A stretch of DNA of 64,000 nucleotides from Albimonas donghaensis (GTDB taxonomy: Bacteria; Pseudomonadota; Alphaproteobacteria; Rhodobacterales; Rhodobacteraceae): positions 62,001 through 126,000 of the forward strand of contig NZ_FNMZ01000007.1 of NCBI RefSeq assembly GCF_900106695.1, given 5' to 3'. Below, piece by piece: positions 43,601-45,023 of this stretch; position 1 is the stretch's first letter; every line of letters starts with the position of its first letter. The notes under the pieces were generated by a model. It was given only the letters and a program-made list of their open reading frames with translations, did not search any database and was not told the DNA's origin. Position numbers and translations under genes: made by a program.

Positions 43601-44185
43601 GGGCCCGGCGTCGGGCTCGATCACCGCCATCGAGACGTAGCGCTTGTCCTGGTACTGGTTGCCGTCATGGGTGTTGACCACGACGCTGGCGCCCTGCGCC
43701 GCGCCGGCGTCGTCGAACCGGCGGAGGTGGATGTCCTCCGCATAGGTATGCGTCCAGGCCACCGCGAAGCCGCCACCGGGCAGCGCCAGCACGTCCGGGT
43801 CGACCTCGTCCCAGGTTCCGGTGTCGTTGATCTTGAACTCGCCGCCGACGGGCGCGCCGGCGGCGTCGTAGACCTGGCCCGAGATCTGGCGGAGCCCGTC
43901 GACGAAGCTGCGCCAGATCACCACGAACCCGCCGGAAGCCAGCCCCACGACCTCCGCCTGGTCCTGGTCGCCTTCGCGGGTTTCGTTCACGATGAACTCG
44001 GCCCCGATCCGCTCCCCCTGGGCGGTGAACCGCTGTCCGACGATGCCCAGCCCGCTGCCGTCCTGCCCGGCGCTGCGCCAGACGACCACATACGTGCCGT
44101 CGCTTAAAATCGAAATGGAGGGCTGGTACTGCGCTCCAGAAGTGAAGACATTGACCAGCGTCTCGGGAATAATCGGAGCGTTCAC
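14816..44185 (-). CDS. Giant modular surface/secreted protein: eight 7-repeat propeller-like blocks and 28 cadherin-like repeats (9,789 aa)
   Basis: One uninterrupted frame encodes about 1 MDa. The GTG at 44185 follows GGGGGAG by 7 bases; a GTG one codon earlier is equally possible. Domain order in approximate residues: eight blocks of seven blade-like repeats, each block with connector about 580 residues (1-4593); an Ig-like and a PKD-like domain (4593-4799); 14 cadherin-like repeats (4799-6427); a central region with CARDB-like domain, poly-Gly and helical segment (6428-7820); an Ig-like and two Calx-beta-like domains (7821-8165); 14 more cadherin-like repeats to the last residue. Asp-rich loops suggest calcium binding. 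It is very acidic, with almost no Cys. No signal peptide, RTX block or anchor is seen, so export is unexplained. Likely an adhesin or matrix/surface protein; the function is inference. Confidence 0.93.
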   Translation of the reverse strand: MNAPIIPETLVNVFTSGAQYQPSISILSDGTYVVVWRSAGQDGSGLGIVGQRFTAQGERIGAEFIVNETREGDQDQAEVVGLASGGFVVIWRSFVDGLRQISGQVYDAAGAPVGGEFKINDTGTWDEVDPDVLALPGGGFAVAWTHTYAEDIHLRRFDDAGAAQGASVVVNTHDGNQYQDKRYVSMAVIEPDAGPNSLAGGGFVVVWASYNQSGGNWNIYAQRHDPAGVAIGAETLINAGDAGQYTPRVVGLSDGRWAVVWTDITGDDGSGYGVYARVFEGDGTAVTGDVQVNVETSSHQQQPDIIATQDGGFFITWIAETSGGSGDGSSYGIFGRRFDASGAATTGEIAINQNTSGQQDVPRVAELADGTLALVWSSVTSGSSGDGDDRAISMILIGDPMTFVAASARPELEAVSAVRSVDESDFDSGAIRLDADGAAALSDSDSADFDGGRLIVQRISASVLEDDFEAQDADGQDLLGLDQTGPVTVAGGVVSVDGVAVGTVASDGADGAPLIIELNASATAARVEVLVENLTYRNLSDDPREEALFQIQVEDGDGAASDPVTVRVEISASVDGPDGAFGERQVNNYTTNTQDEPAIARLADGGWVITWTSHDQDGAQDGVYARAYGPDGAPRGAEFRVNDATVGYQDMPGVAGLSDGGFVIVWREGNGTVIRMARYDATGTRTVADFQVETSTNNTQTQPTVTALSNGGWVVGWATNATDAGGGDGDSYAVATQVFNAAGAPVGGETVINTQTVGNQSQPDIAALDNGRFIVVWADNDAAGDGSGTSVKGRMVAANGVPEGAGDMLLNVNTLSTQNYPVVASHPDGSYVVAWTSYDIDGSGAGVSVRRFDAAGAPLGDEIRVNDLTSGDQLAVDIATLPGGGFVVSWRASGLSSLGDSSGDGVSAQVFDADGTRVDGQFLVNEQTSSTQFQGRILPLSDESMVAVWTSQTSGEAGDGSSYGIFTRVIGAAPGVGGSTPPELIGLGGLLEIDETEARAGHSIFGDMLPSVADPDSADFDGGRLLISRYETGDLADGYLSPDDHGQDNLTVTAGGAVTVIGSTVRVDGVDVATVVSDGQAGADLELTLLAGATRARLEALLEAISYQNPSSDPEALRRYTLSLTDGDGGVSVDHDLRIQIAPVDDGGLTGLAQETVNSFAEGDQRLPEIAALSGGGWVTVWASNLQDGSGWGVYGQIYGADGARIGGEFRLAEQSVGDQHVPEVVGLAGGGFAAVWQGEGQGDADDGIRVRRFAADGTPLGDEDLVNTTIANDQNNAQIAAIPAGGFYVFWQSYYQDGGYYRHYGQRYDAAGQKVSWDGATPGAEEIRIDPATAGASGEPSATVLADGTLAVAWRYGGDVVYSVWNPAGVLIVDQQVLSQTTAGTQYEPSLAADGAGGFWAVWQDDSGIDGSGLGVIGRRFDGTGTALSDQFVVNSYRNSTQESPEIVALSDGRMLVIFEENTSADGSSYGIFGQLYAADGSRIDGMFRINEATEGAQAWPSVAALPGGDFVAAWTHPQNASAGDGALESVEMRVFGDAGDYAPQAAPELDGLVEAVTFDETDVNAGLMRLDPLGGAAVGDVDSADFDGGVLTLALAMEAAGDLERARTGADSLAQHQLGLVPGEVGGTGLVGVAGTSVSVDGTVIGTIISDGSDGQPLSIQFNGSATVEAVEAVINALGYANVSDDPSTSRRLTLDLSDGDGGHVVTRFIDVTVTVAAEDALAWGDETTVNHHSYYNQVSPAAAQLGDGTIVAVWASYYQDQLNSSADYGIYAQRMTADGTPVGPEFKVHSVISGDQSDPDVAALADGDFVVVWRSDHGGGVHAIRGQRFNPDGSPDGAEFIVSSDPSDARLLPEVSALADGGFVVGFLAATGASSYAVRQVIYDAAGAMVGAEQLVSATDVEHTLHPGASVAGLFGAGGTDAGHVTVWTADGPDGDGQGVFFQRYDAAGAVAGGATQVNTSTLLDQFGAKVVGLSGGGFAIAWLSDDNLDTVTGVYARLYDASGAAQGDAFLVNPVFGQASYDLDMSATADGGFVVGWASPDGSSNGVYLQRFDAAGGRIDDARQANVTTSGEQDLGAVLGLAGGGVLALWRDAVLSGEIRARVLSDPAPGALSPAMSDLDEYIDLYVSDVQAGPVRLDDGIAFEDIDGAGFDGGLIRIFYTAGMHADDQLSILASGPVTVVGAEVRVGGTAIGTIDGTEDGVDGAALVIALNANADAEAVRQVLERVAFGSDTVDGTITYTYRGIGYLVQDGAGGQTEPDGVRIYLRPGTAGAESRSIHDWTPGDAAYFSETELQAGPVRLDAAVDLDGFDGDSFDGGYLRVNPGGGAAPMILSVLDAGAGPRQIGFDGTTVTFGGVAIGTLDATENGVGGEDLLITFNAAATADAVEALLEHVTLELTGDYSSRRYYSITVANGGGDSTNLNQYIYITNDSAPAAPVQADAATPAETAVNSFTLDEQDEPFVLETGDGGYLVTWTSQRQDVPSDANGEGVFGQFYNAQGARVGAEFQINDISQNDQYASRATLLSDGRIVVVWHDNSDRDGDEWGVYARILSADGVPQGPAILLNHETQGSQSWPDVVALDNGRFMAVWMSETEGSAGDGSGYGIFGRTFDAAGAAEGAEFQINSVTNTNQMYPGAARLADGDVMVVWEDRNGDSSSYAIAAQRVDSTGALVSFDGATAGAEQVRINDSESGTQFDPAIIALAPSATLPSGGFVVGWTGPDSSGDGAYARIYALDGAAQTGDLVLNVNSSNQNQVALAADPDGGFFAAWTDHSGADGYGEAVVSQKVLADGTFDGPNLILNSQSTYDQDDPHIAVLSSGALTAVWTSDTYQETIGDGSGHGVMNRLFDRAALTAGEAAPVLTGFTGETTFDESVVNAGPQLMIADGALSLSDVDSANFDGGHVLVSRVIGSAAGFENAFGPSDGDAQDQVTLLDGAGVALISGGTQVSVGGVAIGDVVSDGANGADLRIELNAQATAARVEALLERLAYANSSDDPEPSRLYMAQVTDGDGGSTDNHYLTVKVTPEVDSDIVARAGEQQVNSQATDDQQNSHIAVLHDAAGDDIGHVVIWRSSEQDRPEGGGYGVYGQIYDLAGQPVGGEFRVNDFTDGHQYQPAVVGLSDGGFVVAWYDQSGHAPESAAGGEAGAGLLGRVFGNDGQPAGDAFVINDLTPGAQSQPALAADDAGGFVAAWVDGNARDGSGNGVFARQFSGAGVAQGAGVQVNEQTSGAQDNPTIAWLAGGGFVVGWVSADSAPAGDGSGDGVFARVFDGAGVAQGGEFQLSQTSASSQFEPVVEATGDGGFVAAWRSTGQDANLSAAIMRKFDAAGAAEGDEVQINHSVAGYQYQPRIAAMPDGGWTVIFTDSGGVDGSGYGVLMQRYAADGGRIDGETVVNVEGSGSQSEPDVIARADGTVIVTWTSDDSGSAGDGDDHGVFQRIFDPVAAPMDSAAPELAGIPEGIALDEADFGAGLVRIAPDATVGDSDSADFAGGELLVQVLDNDTVQDLFRPVDGKAQDQLGVISGGLVTVAGTTVSVDGTAVAEILSDGQDGAPLQLALGAGATLARLRELLRAIGYDNASDAPEASRELAIRLTDGDGGETLQRIDLTIAPEIDGMQAVGDVERANSYTPDTQSAPEVGALDNGGYVIVWQSHNQDATGDSTYGIFAQRYDASGAPVGGEFQVNQTTAGEQTSPAVEGLPGGGFAVVWSDGSGQVSGPNPSPMMRVFDDSGQPVTSEFVIGDGLDRNEGAVAIDRVEPSAQMPSGGVIVLRRVYDISEGHYDLVADRYDVTGARVGGPIEVTAADYSSGDVDVATLSDGSYVIVYDEYGDETGGSSDRGVFLQRVAADGSLIGGQVQVNSYERGNQYAPKIAALDDGGFAVAWTGRADDTIDNGDHGVFAQVFNADGSRRGEEFLVNDHVTNNQYAKSLVATEGGGFAVLYEGYDAAGEYPVRLQQFDAQGARIDDPVQLHEHTAGHQYDAAAARLTGGAVVTAFYDTSGAFGDPDGAILTRILGDPADFAEGGDPVLDGVNASVTYDEDLLNGIPQLIDANGAAAVSDPDSADFDGGAILVSNLISSAPLIDQINAPDDLTQDQLGLRQGPRISIAGSAVSVDGTVVGTIAQNGQAGAPFEITLNANADAAVVELLVENLTYRNTSDDPFEQRLLRIQVTDGDGGASDPVVVEVNITPTSDAASPVGDERDVATFAGTVITPQIVTLAGGDLMAVWVSSGQDGSGYGVYGQRMDALGNPVARDGSALPAETTDEFQINVQTNNNQYQPKITALDDGGFAVIWYDDNATGIRARRFDDQGAAVDMAGAALTGGQTGETVVEQNGSSTQQLPDITQLAGGALVTVWTAHTSAGSGDGSAYGITGRIFSTAGIGGSEFVVNTETLSDQFRPRVIALDDGGFVATWDSYSSSGSADGSRYGVFAQRFDAAGIAVGGEFQVNELTADDQSHVTVTQLENGNLVFTWVDDVADQSSGGVFARIVAPDGTGVTDQFRVNDVRSSTQTDPAVEALDNGGFVIAWSDHGGADGHGYGVFAQQYDAGGARQDSQFVVNSTTTGNQQSPDIAAIPGGGFAVIWQGSIALQVYGNDAPSVSPVSASGDEDTAIVLDAALFDAGFVDAEGQSLQAIRIGTLPTDGTLTLSGSPVTPGQEISRADLLAGNLTYTGGQDYNGVDSFLWTGSDGNSFSDDVVAANITVNPVNDAPDLEAGPNATVTEGQTLNRNLSIGDPDADTRQITVDYGDGSAPAVFASASASPSISHAYGAEGVFTVTVTVDDQSGAANAVEVDTFQVTVANGAPDARNDTIHLSEHESSFFGDVFADNGPGVDYDPGGDPFSITAVNGSAGLVGSQVTLPSGATVTLNSDGSFSYDNGSVFDYLGQGQVATETLTYEITDDGGLTDTATVTFRVTGANDAPDAADDTFAGVSGSSFSGNVIAAAGGGADTDPDQNAVLTITELDGVGASVGVEVTLGSGALLTLNADGSFSYDPNGAFPSGGADSFDYTLSDQHGVTDTATVTINIGVTNAAPIARDDAFTLHEDETAVGLDAFDDNGSGADSDGDGDPLTVTEMNGAIAAIGNLVTLASGAAVRMFSDGTFNYTTQGAFNALAVGENATDSFQYTVEDGQGGSDTATVTLTITGRNDGPNAVDDAAAATEAAGASGDVLANDADPDTTDSLQVTEVGGSSLAVGVATATALGGQVTIDGDGGFSYDPAGAFEALAQGQSVVDHVDYTVSDGNGGTDTGRLRITVTGLNDAPVAQDDAVNVLEDSILNGDVTADNGAGADDDPDANDAPTVTHINGVAANIGQQVTLASGALVTLNASGTFSYDPNGAFDALNSGESDTDGFDYTWTDPHGLSDTATVTVTINGAGAAPVANDDAFTVHEDQTAVGLDALADNGSGADSDADGDALTVSEMNGSAAAIGALVTLPSGAAVRMYSDGTFNYTTQGAFNDLAVGETTTDSFEYTLIDGTGQSDTATVTMTITGRNDAPDARHDAHASSADATLSDNVFDNNGSGADSDPDGSDTFAVSAINGDAGLVGAAVTLASGATVTLQANGALFYDPTGAAGAVALGAGQTATDSFTYTIVDPHGLTDVATVSVALTGVNDAPEAEDDAFFATVGSGVSGQVKSDNGSGADSDPDTSDTLSVVALNGSAGALGTPTALASGALVTLNADGTFDYDDNGAFDGLTGSQTGVDSFDYTISDGRGGTDTATVTIQISRNNVAPAAQADTLAVHEDMGGAIRDVFADNGAGADADPDGDPIRVSAVNGQAALVGQGIDLAGGGRVLIDDDGRLVFNADGDFDDLAVGDSRSTFVDYTITDDRGGTDTATVELVVAGRNDAPDAVDDAYTTGADDTLSSTVIGAAGGGADSDVDGDPLSVTAINGAAAGVGAEVTLASGALVTLNADGTFDYDPNGAFDGLASGADATDSFDYTISDGQGGTDTATATVTVTGAGADPIARDDAFVTHEDAVFAGDVLADNGSGADSDPEGQALSVVEIDGQPASVGTAIDLAGGGRLNLAADGTFHFDANGDFDDLAPGESRDVTFAYTVEDPQGGRDTATATITVEGRNDDPDAIADQFTASVGVNISGDVLADNGVGADDDPEGDPITVTAVNGLASIGTQIALASGALVTLNADGTFDYVQNGAFSGLTQGQTATDSFTYTIEDGEGGSDTATVTLRITGTNNAPDARDDVFAVHEDMGGGVRDAFADNGSGADSDADGDPLTVLSVNGQPGFVGQGINLLGGGRARVDADGRVIFNADGDFDHLAAGETAQTTLTYTVSDGRGGFDSAAATFVVEGRNDAPIAADDAAATDEGATVTFDVTPDAGPGQDTDPDASDTLSVTHVEGQAIGAPITLASGAIVTMGADGQVLYNPNGAFDGLAQGEEATDSFSYAVSDGNGGADTATATVTIRGSDGDVNLVTSDVSFAGGRTDEWVQIGYTVTNDGTVDASTHFEDRIYLSTDQVLDAGDDLLRVVEFAGVLPSGVSYDRLVNVHLPDVPGDYYLLVKTDGGDVLVESSESDNIGVSAQANVAARFRATLSASVSEAVTGQVIQLSGQALDADSGAGMAFEFVTIEAELDGVVRSAAALTDVNGNWSLDFSVLAGQAGTVNFTARHPENPAEQPSPEASADFYGMAFAQRAAVEEVILGTTETITFTLNNLGDLDIELLDIIVTGLPADWLMTDAGTMELLGDGSVSVGFEVTVPADAPQDFVDAVIQVTSVEAGTVQAAVRIDVVPSGADLEADVARLDAFMVREEQELISFDITNHGATTSAPITVLIPDLPWLSVASGQFIDPLDAGETATVILSLLPGADLDLLSYEGAISVVEANGGDVVNLPFDFTAVEDDTGSLTLNIVDELTFFSEEAPQVEDASVTITNSVTGAVVFSSLDVDGNVTVPDLPEGYYDIRVQAAQHSSWQGTIYLEAGEPRVMEAFLSRTTVQYYWSVTEIEIEDRYEVVVEADFQTNVPLPVVVLSPNVIDLSRVDDLGESMVVEMTVTNHGLIQVENLQLNLPSHPLYTFDVPIEMLALLEANSSITIPVTVRRVDDIDAGDAPGSVPCQLSGSLTYAFDAGPYDVNKAIPIGFSNVEGNCGQGGSANFGFGGGGFGGGGGLGGGGGGGGGGGGAGGAYAVNPAVPVLQITDLCDGDAAEYASLTSIPEGNAIDSLVAMLSFGGSDSVLARFQAGNTAGAMAKLTELLPAFASDIDDLLHVIDWWDYAYARTSPFFEPGTALEEEWALSSEIIQQTLALVDELLGDPLWHEISGRGANADAFFDAFAAAIGGTGAQQMIDGAERADLLAMGLPEPVSQDAVNDLADRWNDTLAALQSGVTDPDAAGTDIVDGARVDEILDLLTPLVAEAEALDERGLGTVVAESVYDYAGQIAQDAGVCAEVRIRITQDVVLTRQAFLAELEIVNLTVEDITDISLTLEVRDAAGNIVETNVFGIDDPILRNLTGIDGAGVIAAGETGSAEFTLIPSRLAAPDAPTDYFVTGTLGYNENGVGIEVPLARERVTVQPQAELELDYFWQRNVFSDDPFTEGVVEPSHPFQLALMVTNSGAGDAQDLSITSGQPEIIDNEKGLLVEFEIIGSSVNGETATRSLRVDFGDVAAGDVEVASWLLQSSLQGRFDNYTVEFTHLNSLGIEELSLITEARVHELIRQVKIDVPGHDGLPDFLVNDDGDAFGTPDALYSSTGDVHAVSQAIGETADGAPSGGDAEVEVSATMASGWSYAALLEPSDGNYRVVEIVRDSDGKVLDAANWWVTDRTFPDAGRPTYEFVLHILDHNDTAGAQTYTVHYEAINRVPVAGDDMVSVAQEGAVDIAVLTNDVDADGDALSIASLGQPSNGTAVLGAGGIVTYTPTPGYSGPDSFTYAISDGNGGTDTATVEVTVTPVALGASEVSIGVGLVAPNGAGFAPAGAASDAEGDAGTKDVWFTVTRTGDLTGDTTVTLDRSGLIDAADVVSLPPAQIVMLSGQASQSFRIQVRGDYGMEPDETLTLTLSGTDRANVTVSATDDAATYTALNDDLGGTLSIRASLTDPSLAGAALSAATSEDEGNTGVNPVWFVIDRAGDPDAPLTVALTRSGSLTNGDLASPPPGSVSFAAGETRKILRLDVVGDKVEEADETLTLGLGTISRAGYTADPSASSATHTVTNDDLPSLPPVAQDDAVSLHEDAVVLFDAFADNGSGVDSDPDGDPFVVSRVNGSASAVGAAINLAGGGRVRMYADGEFYFDPDGDFDDLQVGESRDVAFTYTIDDGRGRADQATVTVTVEGRNDAPEARDDSFQVDENGLASDNVLAPSTGADDADPEGDAIQVVSVAGVQAQVGQSIDLAAGGRVRINADGQVWFNPDGDFEDLNVGQSRTVSVVYGIADPEGLTDTATARFTVRGENDAPTAVDDVFQGDEDVANTVTGGLANDIDPDTGASLSVVEIEGQEVEVGDSVELASGARVTLLAGGNFLYDVNGEFQALAEGETGIDAFVYTISDEHGATDEAEATVEIAGHNDAPFARDDAVRAAEDVVTVGSVFADNGAGADWDWEGDALSVVAVNGLAANVDASIPLAGGGLVRVLPDGTLRFYAASSDFDHLSVGQTAQVSFDYTVADIHGATDEGHVTITIEGRNDKPRPEPDFASIHEDGVKSGNVLADNGSGEDWDIDQADTLRVRGVEGQSANVGQSIDLAAGGRVRVNSDGQFWFAPAGDFEDLAVGESRTITFGYTLGDNRGGKADEIVTVRVDGVNDAPEAFDDALTSHEDAVSFFSVFDDNGSGADFDVDGDAFSVVAVNGDAGLVDQGIDLAGGGRLRVLADGGFYFVADGDFEDLAVGQSREVSFDYTIEDPHGETSTATATVTVEGRNDAPTPADDSGAGFAIDEDGGVTGSVLDNDADPDGGDVLEVVGIEGETDISGAGVLLASGARASYLGGGLFGWNTFGAFDFLAEGELGSDSFEIQVADQHGAVSTSRVTLSVIGSNDAPTPEDDQVGGAETGVASGNVLANDTDPEDEALSVVEAGGADVDTGFDVAGGGRARVLADGTFWFNADGDFEDLGVGESRTVSFDYTVADIHGATSTATVFVEVEGRNDAPVAADDAILSDQDATTEGDLLADNGAGPDADPDGDALSVIAVNGQAALLDTSIRMPEGGFLRVMSDGFFRFYAQTGEFDHLALGQSETVVFDYTLGDPHGGIDEGRVEITVEGLNDRPVGVDDAFATSEGALFSRNVLDDNGAGADHDPDDGAVLHVGRVEGQAGNVGQSIDLAGGGRLRVNPDGKFWFADDGDFEDLGAGESRVVSFSYTVFDEHDLPAAAPTTVTLTVQGEDDPAVAQDDALTVAEDGTLSVSVFADNGAGADADVDGDPLAVAAVDGLAANVGQPVALAGGGVVTLGADGVLAFDPAGDFDHLAAGDSAEVGFGYSLAGGSDATVTVTVTGADSAPIASDDQFSPSERATAFVSSLFGTGGGGADSDPEGDAFSVVSVDGDAASVGVYADLADGGRVRVNADGSFSFAAGTDFLDLAYGETRSTSLVYEIADAGGLTDTATATFVVQGANSAPVARNDVATAQADAPLSGDVLADNGSGADSDFDGDVIEVSRVEGQVGLVGQPVDLADGGRVTVASDGGFVFDPDGDFDALRFGESAETSFTYSVRDQNGAPGAAPATVTLTVEGVNDAPEARDDQMVAAPTGNTGTNVFRDNGFGADGDVDGDLLQVVEVDGQAALVGVGFALADGGRAQLRANGALLFNPNGEFDDLDPGETAETGLSYRISDGEGGFDIAEIFITVQAPLV
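19690..24905 (-). other. Central non-array region of the giant protein
   Basis: Seen in order from the N-terminal side: a CARDB-like domain (VQIGYTVTNDGTVDASTHF; RIYLSTDQVLDAGDD), several Ig/NEW3-like domains (TFTLNNLGDLDIELLDI; VEMTVTNHGLIQVENL), a carboxypeptidase-regulatory-like turn (LPEGYYDIRVQAAQHSSW), a poly-Gly tract, a helical segment of about 230 residues (SLTSIPEGNAIDSLVAML to GLGTVVAESVYDYAGQ), a second block of Ig-like strands (LEIVNLTVEDITDISLTL; ELELDYFWQRNVFSDDPF), a segment HDGLPDFLVNDDGDAFG, an Ig-like domain and two Calx-beta-like domains ending at about 19690. From memory, similar central segments occur in large CARDB proteins of other bacteria; I cannot name the family. 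Confidence 0.7.
22762..22854 (-). repeat. Poly-glycine tract in the giant protein
   Basis: About 31 residues, nearly all Gly with interspersed Phe and Leu (FGFGGGGFGGGGGLGG, then 12 Gly, AGGAY), encoded by GCC/CCG-rich DNA. It lies between two cysteines (residues about 7104 and 7157) and separates Ig-like domains from a helical segment. It is probably a flexible linker and prone to slippage. Confidence 0.85.
24905..29790 (-). repeat. First array of 14 cadherin-like repeats of the giant protein
   Basis: Fourteen repeats of about 116 residues, from GAPDARNDTIHLSEHE to RNDAPIAADDAAATDEG. Most use the core LASGALVTLNADGTFDYDP with NGAFDGL and TDSFDYTISDGQGGTDTA, unlike the second array. Repeats 3 and 6 (DDAFTLHEDETAVGLDAF and DDAFTVHEDQTAVGLDAL) and repeats 9 and 13 (HEDMGGAIRDVFADNG and HEDMGGGVRDAFADNG) are closely related pairs, a sign of segmental duplication. 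Confidence 0.85.
30411..44185 (-). repeat. Eightfold 1.7-kb super-repeat: seven blade motifs plus connector
   Basis: The first blade of each block lies near 44155, 42428, 40716, 38992, 36826, 35050, 33304 and 31572, so the period is 1.71-1.78 kb except one of 2.17 kb that carries two connectors. Each block has exactly seven motifs of about 50 residues, with a core like VNxxTxGxQxxPxIAALxDGGFVVxW followed by DGSGYGVYxQRFDAxGxxxGxEF. Connectors carry DSADFDGG and a terminal VTDGDGG-type strand. Block eight is followed by Ig-like sequence (NDAPSVSPVSASGDED) instead of a connector. Seven blades per block suggests a chain of eight seven-bladed beta-propellers. Confidence 0.88.
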
Positions 44186-44576
44186 CACAGTTCTCCCCCA
44201 AGGCGATTTTCGTCGACTGCAGCCCTGCGACGAACGCCTGCTTGAAAATCTCAGGTTGCGGGCCACACCACCCGCCTCCCGCGCAACTTAGTTGCGGACC
44301 CCCCATAGGTCGGTGAATTTTCTAACACTCGGGACCTGACCGCTCAACAATCCGTTAAGTTAGGTGAGTGAACGGATTCACCGCAAAATCGCCGCTGCTG
44401 CGCCGCAAATCCGGCATGGCCATGAATTTTTCGACGTAGCGGCAAAGTTTTGGACGGGGGGTCAAGTTCAGGCGCTGCGGCGCAGCATCGACTCCGCGCC
44501 CCCCCAAAAAATTTTGATGACGCGCGGTCCGGGCCGGCCGTCGAACGTCGCGGCGTCAGGTTTCGAGGGGCGAAGC
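44186..44576. promoter_or_regulatory. Upstream region of the giant gene, with promoter-like elements
   Basis: 391 bases, less GC-rich than neighbouring DNA. On the minus strand TTGAGC (44342-44347) and TTAGAA (44320-44325) are 16 bases apart and could be -35/-10 elements, giving a leader of about 125 bases. Further upstream are a TTAAGTTA stretch near 44354 and an A/T-rich run (CCCCAAAAAATTTTG near 44510). No gene is recognised in the region. Confidence 0.35.
44282..44296. promoter_or_regulatory. Perfect palindrome in the giant-gene leader
   Basis: CGCAACT-T-AGTTGCG, 7-bp perfect arms around one base, about 100 bases upstream of the giant gene start and just downstream of the possible -10. 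It is suited to a dimeric repressor or activator. No regulator is assigned. Confidence 0.5.
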
Positions 44577-44783
44577 ATGAACGAGATTCGCGAGGCCCTG
44601 CGGCGACAGGCCCGGCGCCGCCCCCGGCCCGGCGCGCCGTTCACGGCCGAATTGCTTGCGGGTCTGACCGAACAACTTCCCGAAGCGACGCCGCCGCACC
44701 GCCCGGAGGAACCGGCGGGCGCCCCTCCGCGGATCTGGCCCGGCGCCCCGAACGGCGATGCGCCGGCGCGGCGCTGGACCTGA
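44577..44783 (+). CDS. Small hypothetical protein (68 aa), weakly supported
   Basis: [20 protein letters not shown] followed by FTAELLAGLTEQLPEATPP and a Pro/Ala-rich tail. The start has GAGGGGCGAAGC upstream. It is divergent from the giant gene. The first 40 residues look protein-like (amphipathic helix, ExxxGLTEQL), but the tail is low-complexity and I recognise no family. It could be a non-coding open frame. Confidence 0.3.
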   Translation: MNEIREALRRQARRRPRPGAPFTAELLAGLTEQLPEATPPHRPEEPAGAPPRIWPGAPNGDAPARRWT

Positions 44784-45023
44784 CGTCACGGCCTTCGCCG
44801 AGCCTGTGGCCGCACCGGGGAGCCGACGCCCGGAGCCGAGGCCGAAACCCTCGCCCGCGCCGATGTCCACGGCCGGCGGAGCCGGTGGACGCCCCCCGTC
44901 CCCCTAACGCCCTGAGAACGCCCCGAACCTGACCCGCCCCGCGCCTTGCCATCCTCGCCCGCGTCGTCGATACCCTTTGCGTGACCGGGACGGGGGGTCC
45001 CGTCCGGGGAGGAAAGGGATCTC

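Noticed and set aside
14618-44107. A plus-strand open frame of 9,829 codons antisense to the giant gene
   Set aside because: It is phase-aligned with the sense gene and open only because TTA, CTA and TCA codons are not used. Its translation is Arg/His/Gly/Val-rich and shows only mirror images of the sense repeats, with no ribosome-binding site or family features.
14816-44185. Tandem repeats considered as a CRISPR array or mobile element
   Set aside because: Repeats are coding, long (about 50, 115 and 580 codons) and divergent; there are no short identical direct repeats with spacers and no transposase or integrase in the window.
44439-44530. G-run/C-run pair followed by AAAAAATTTT upstream of the small ORF, considered as a small-RNA terminator
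   Set aside because: The arms pair only partly and the T tract falls on neither strand in a proper terminator position.
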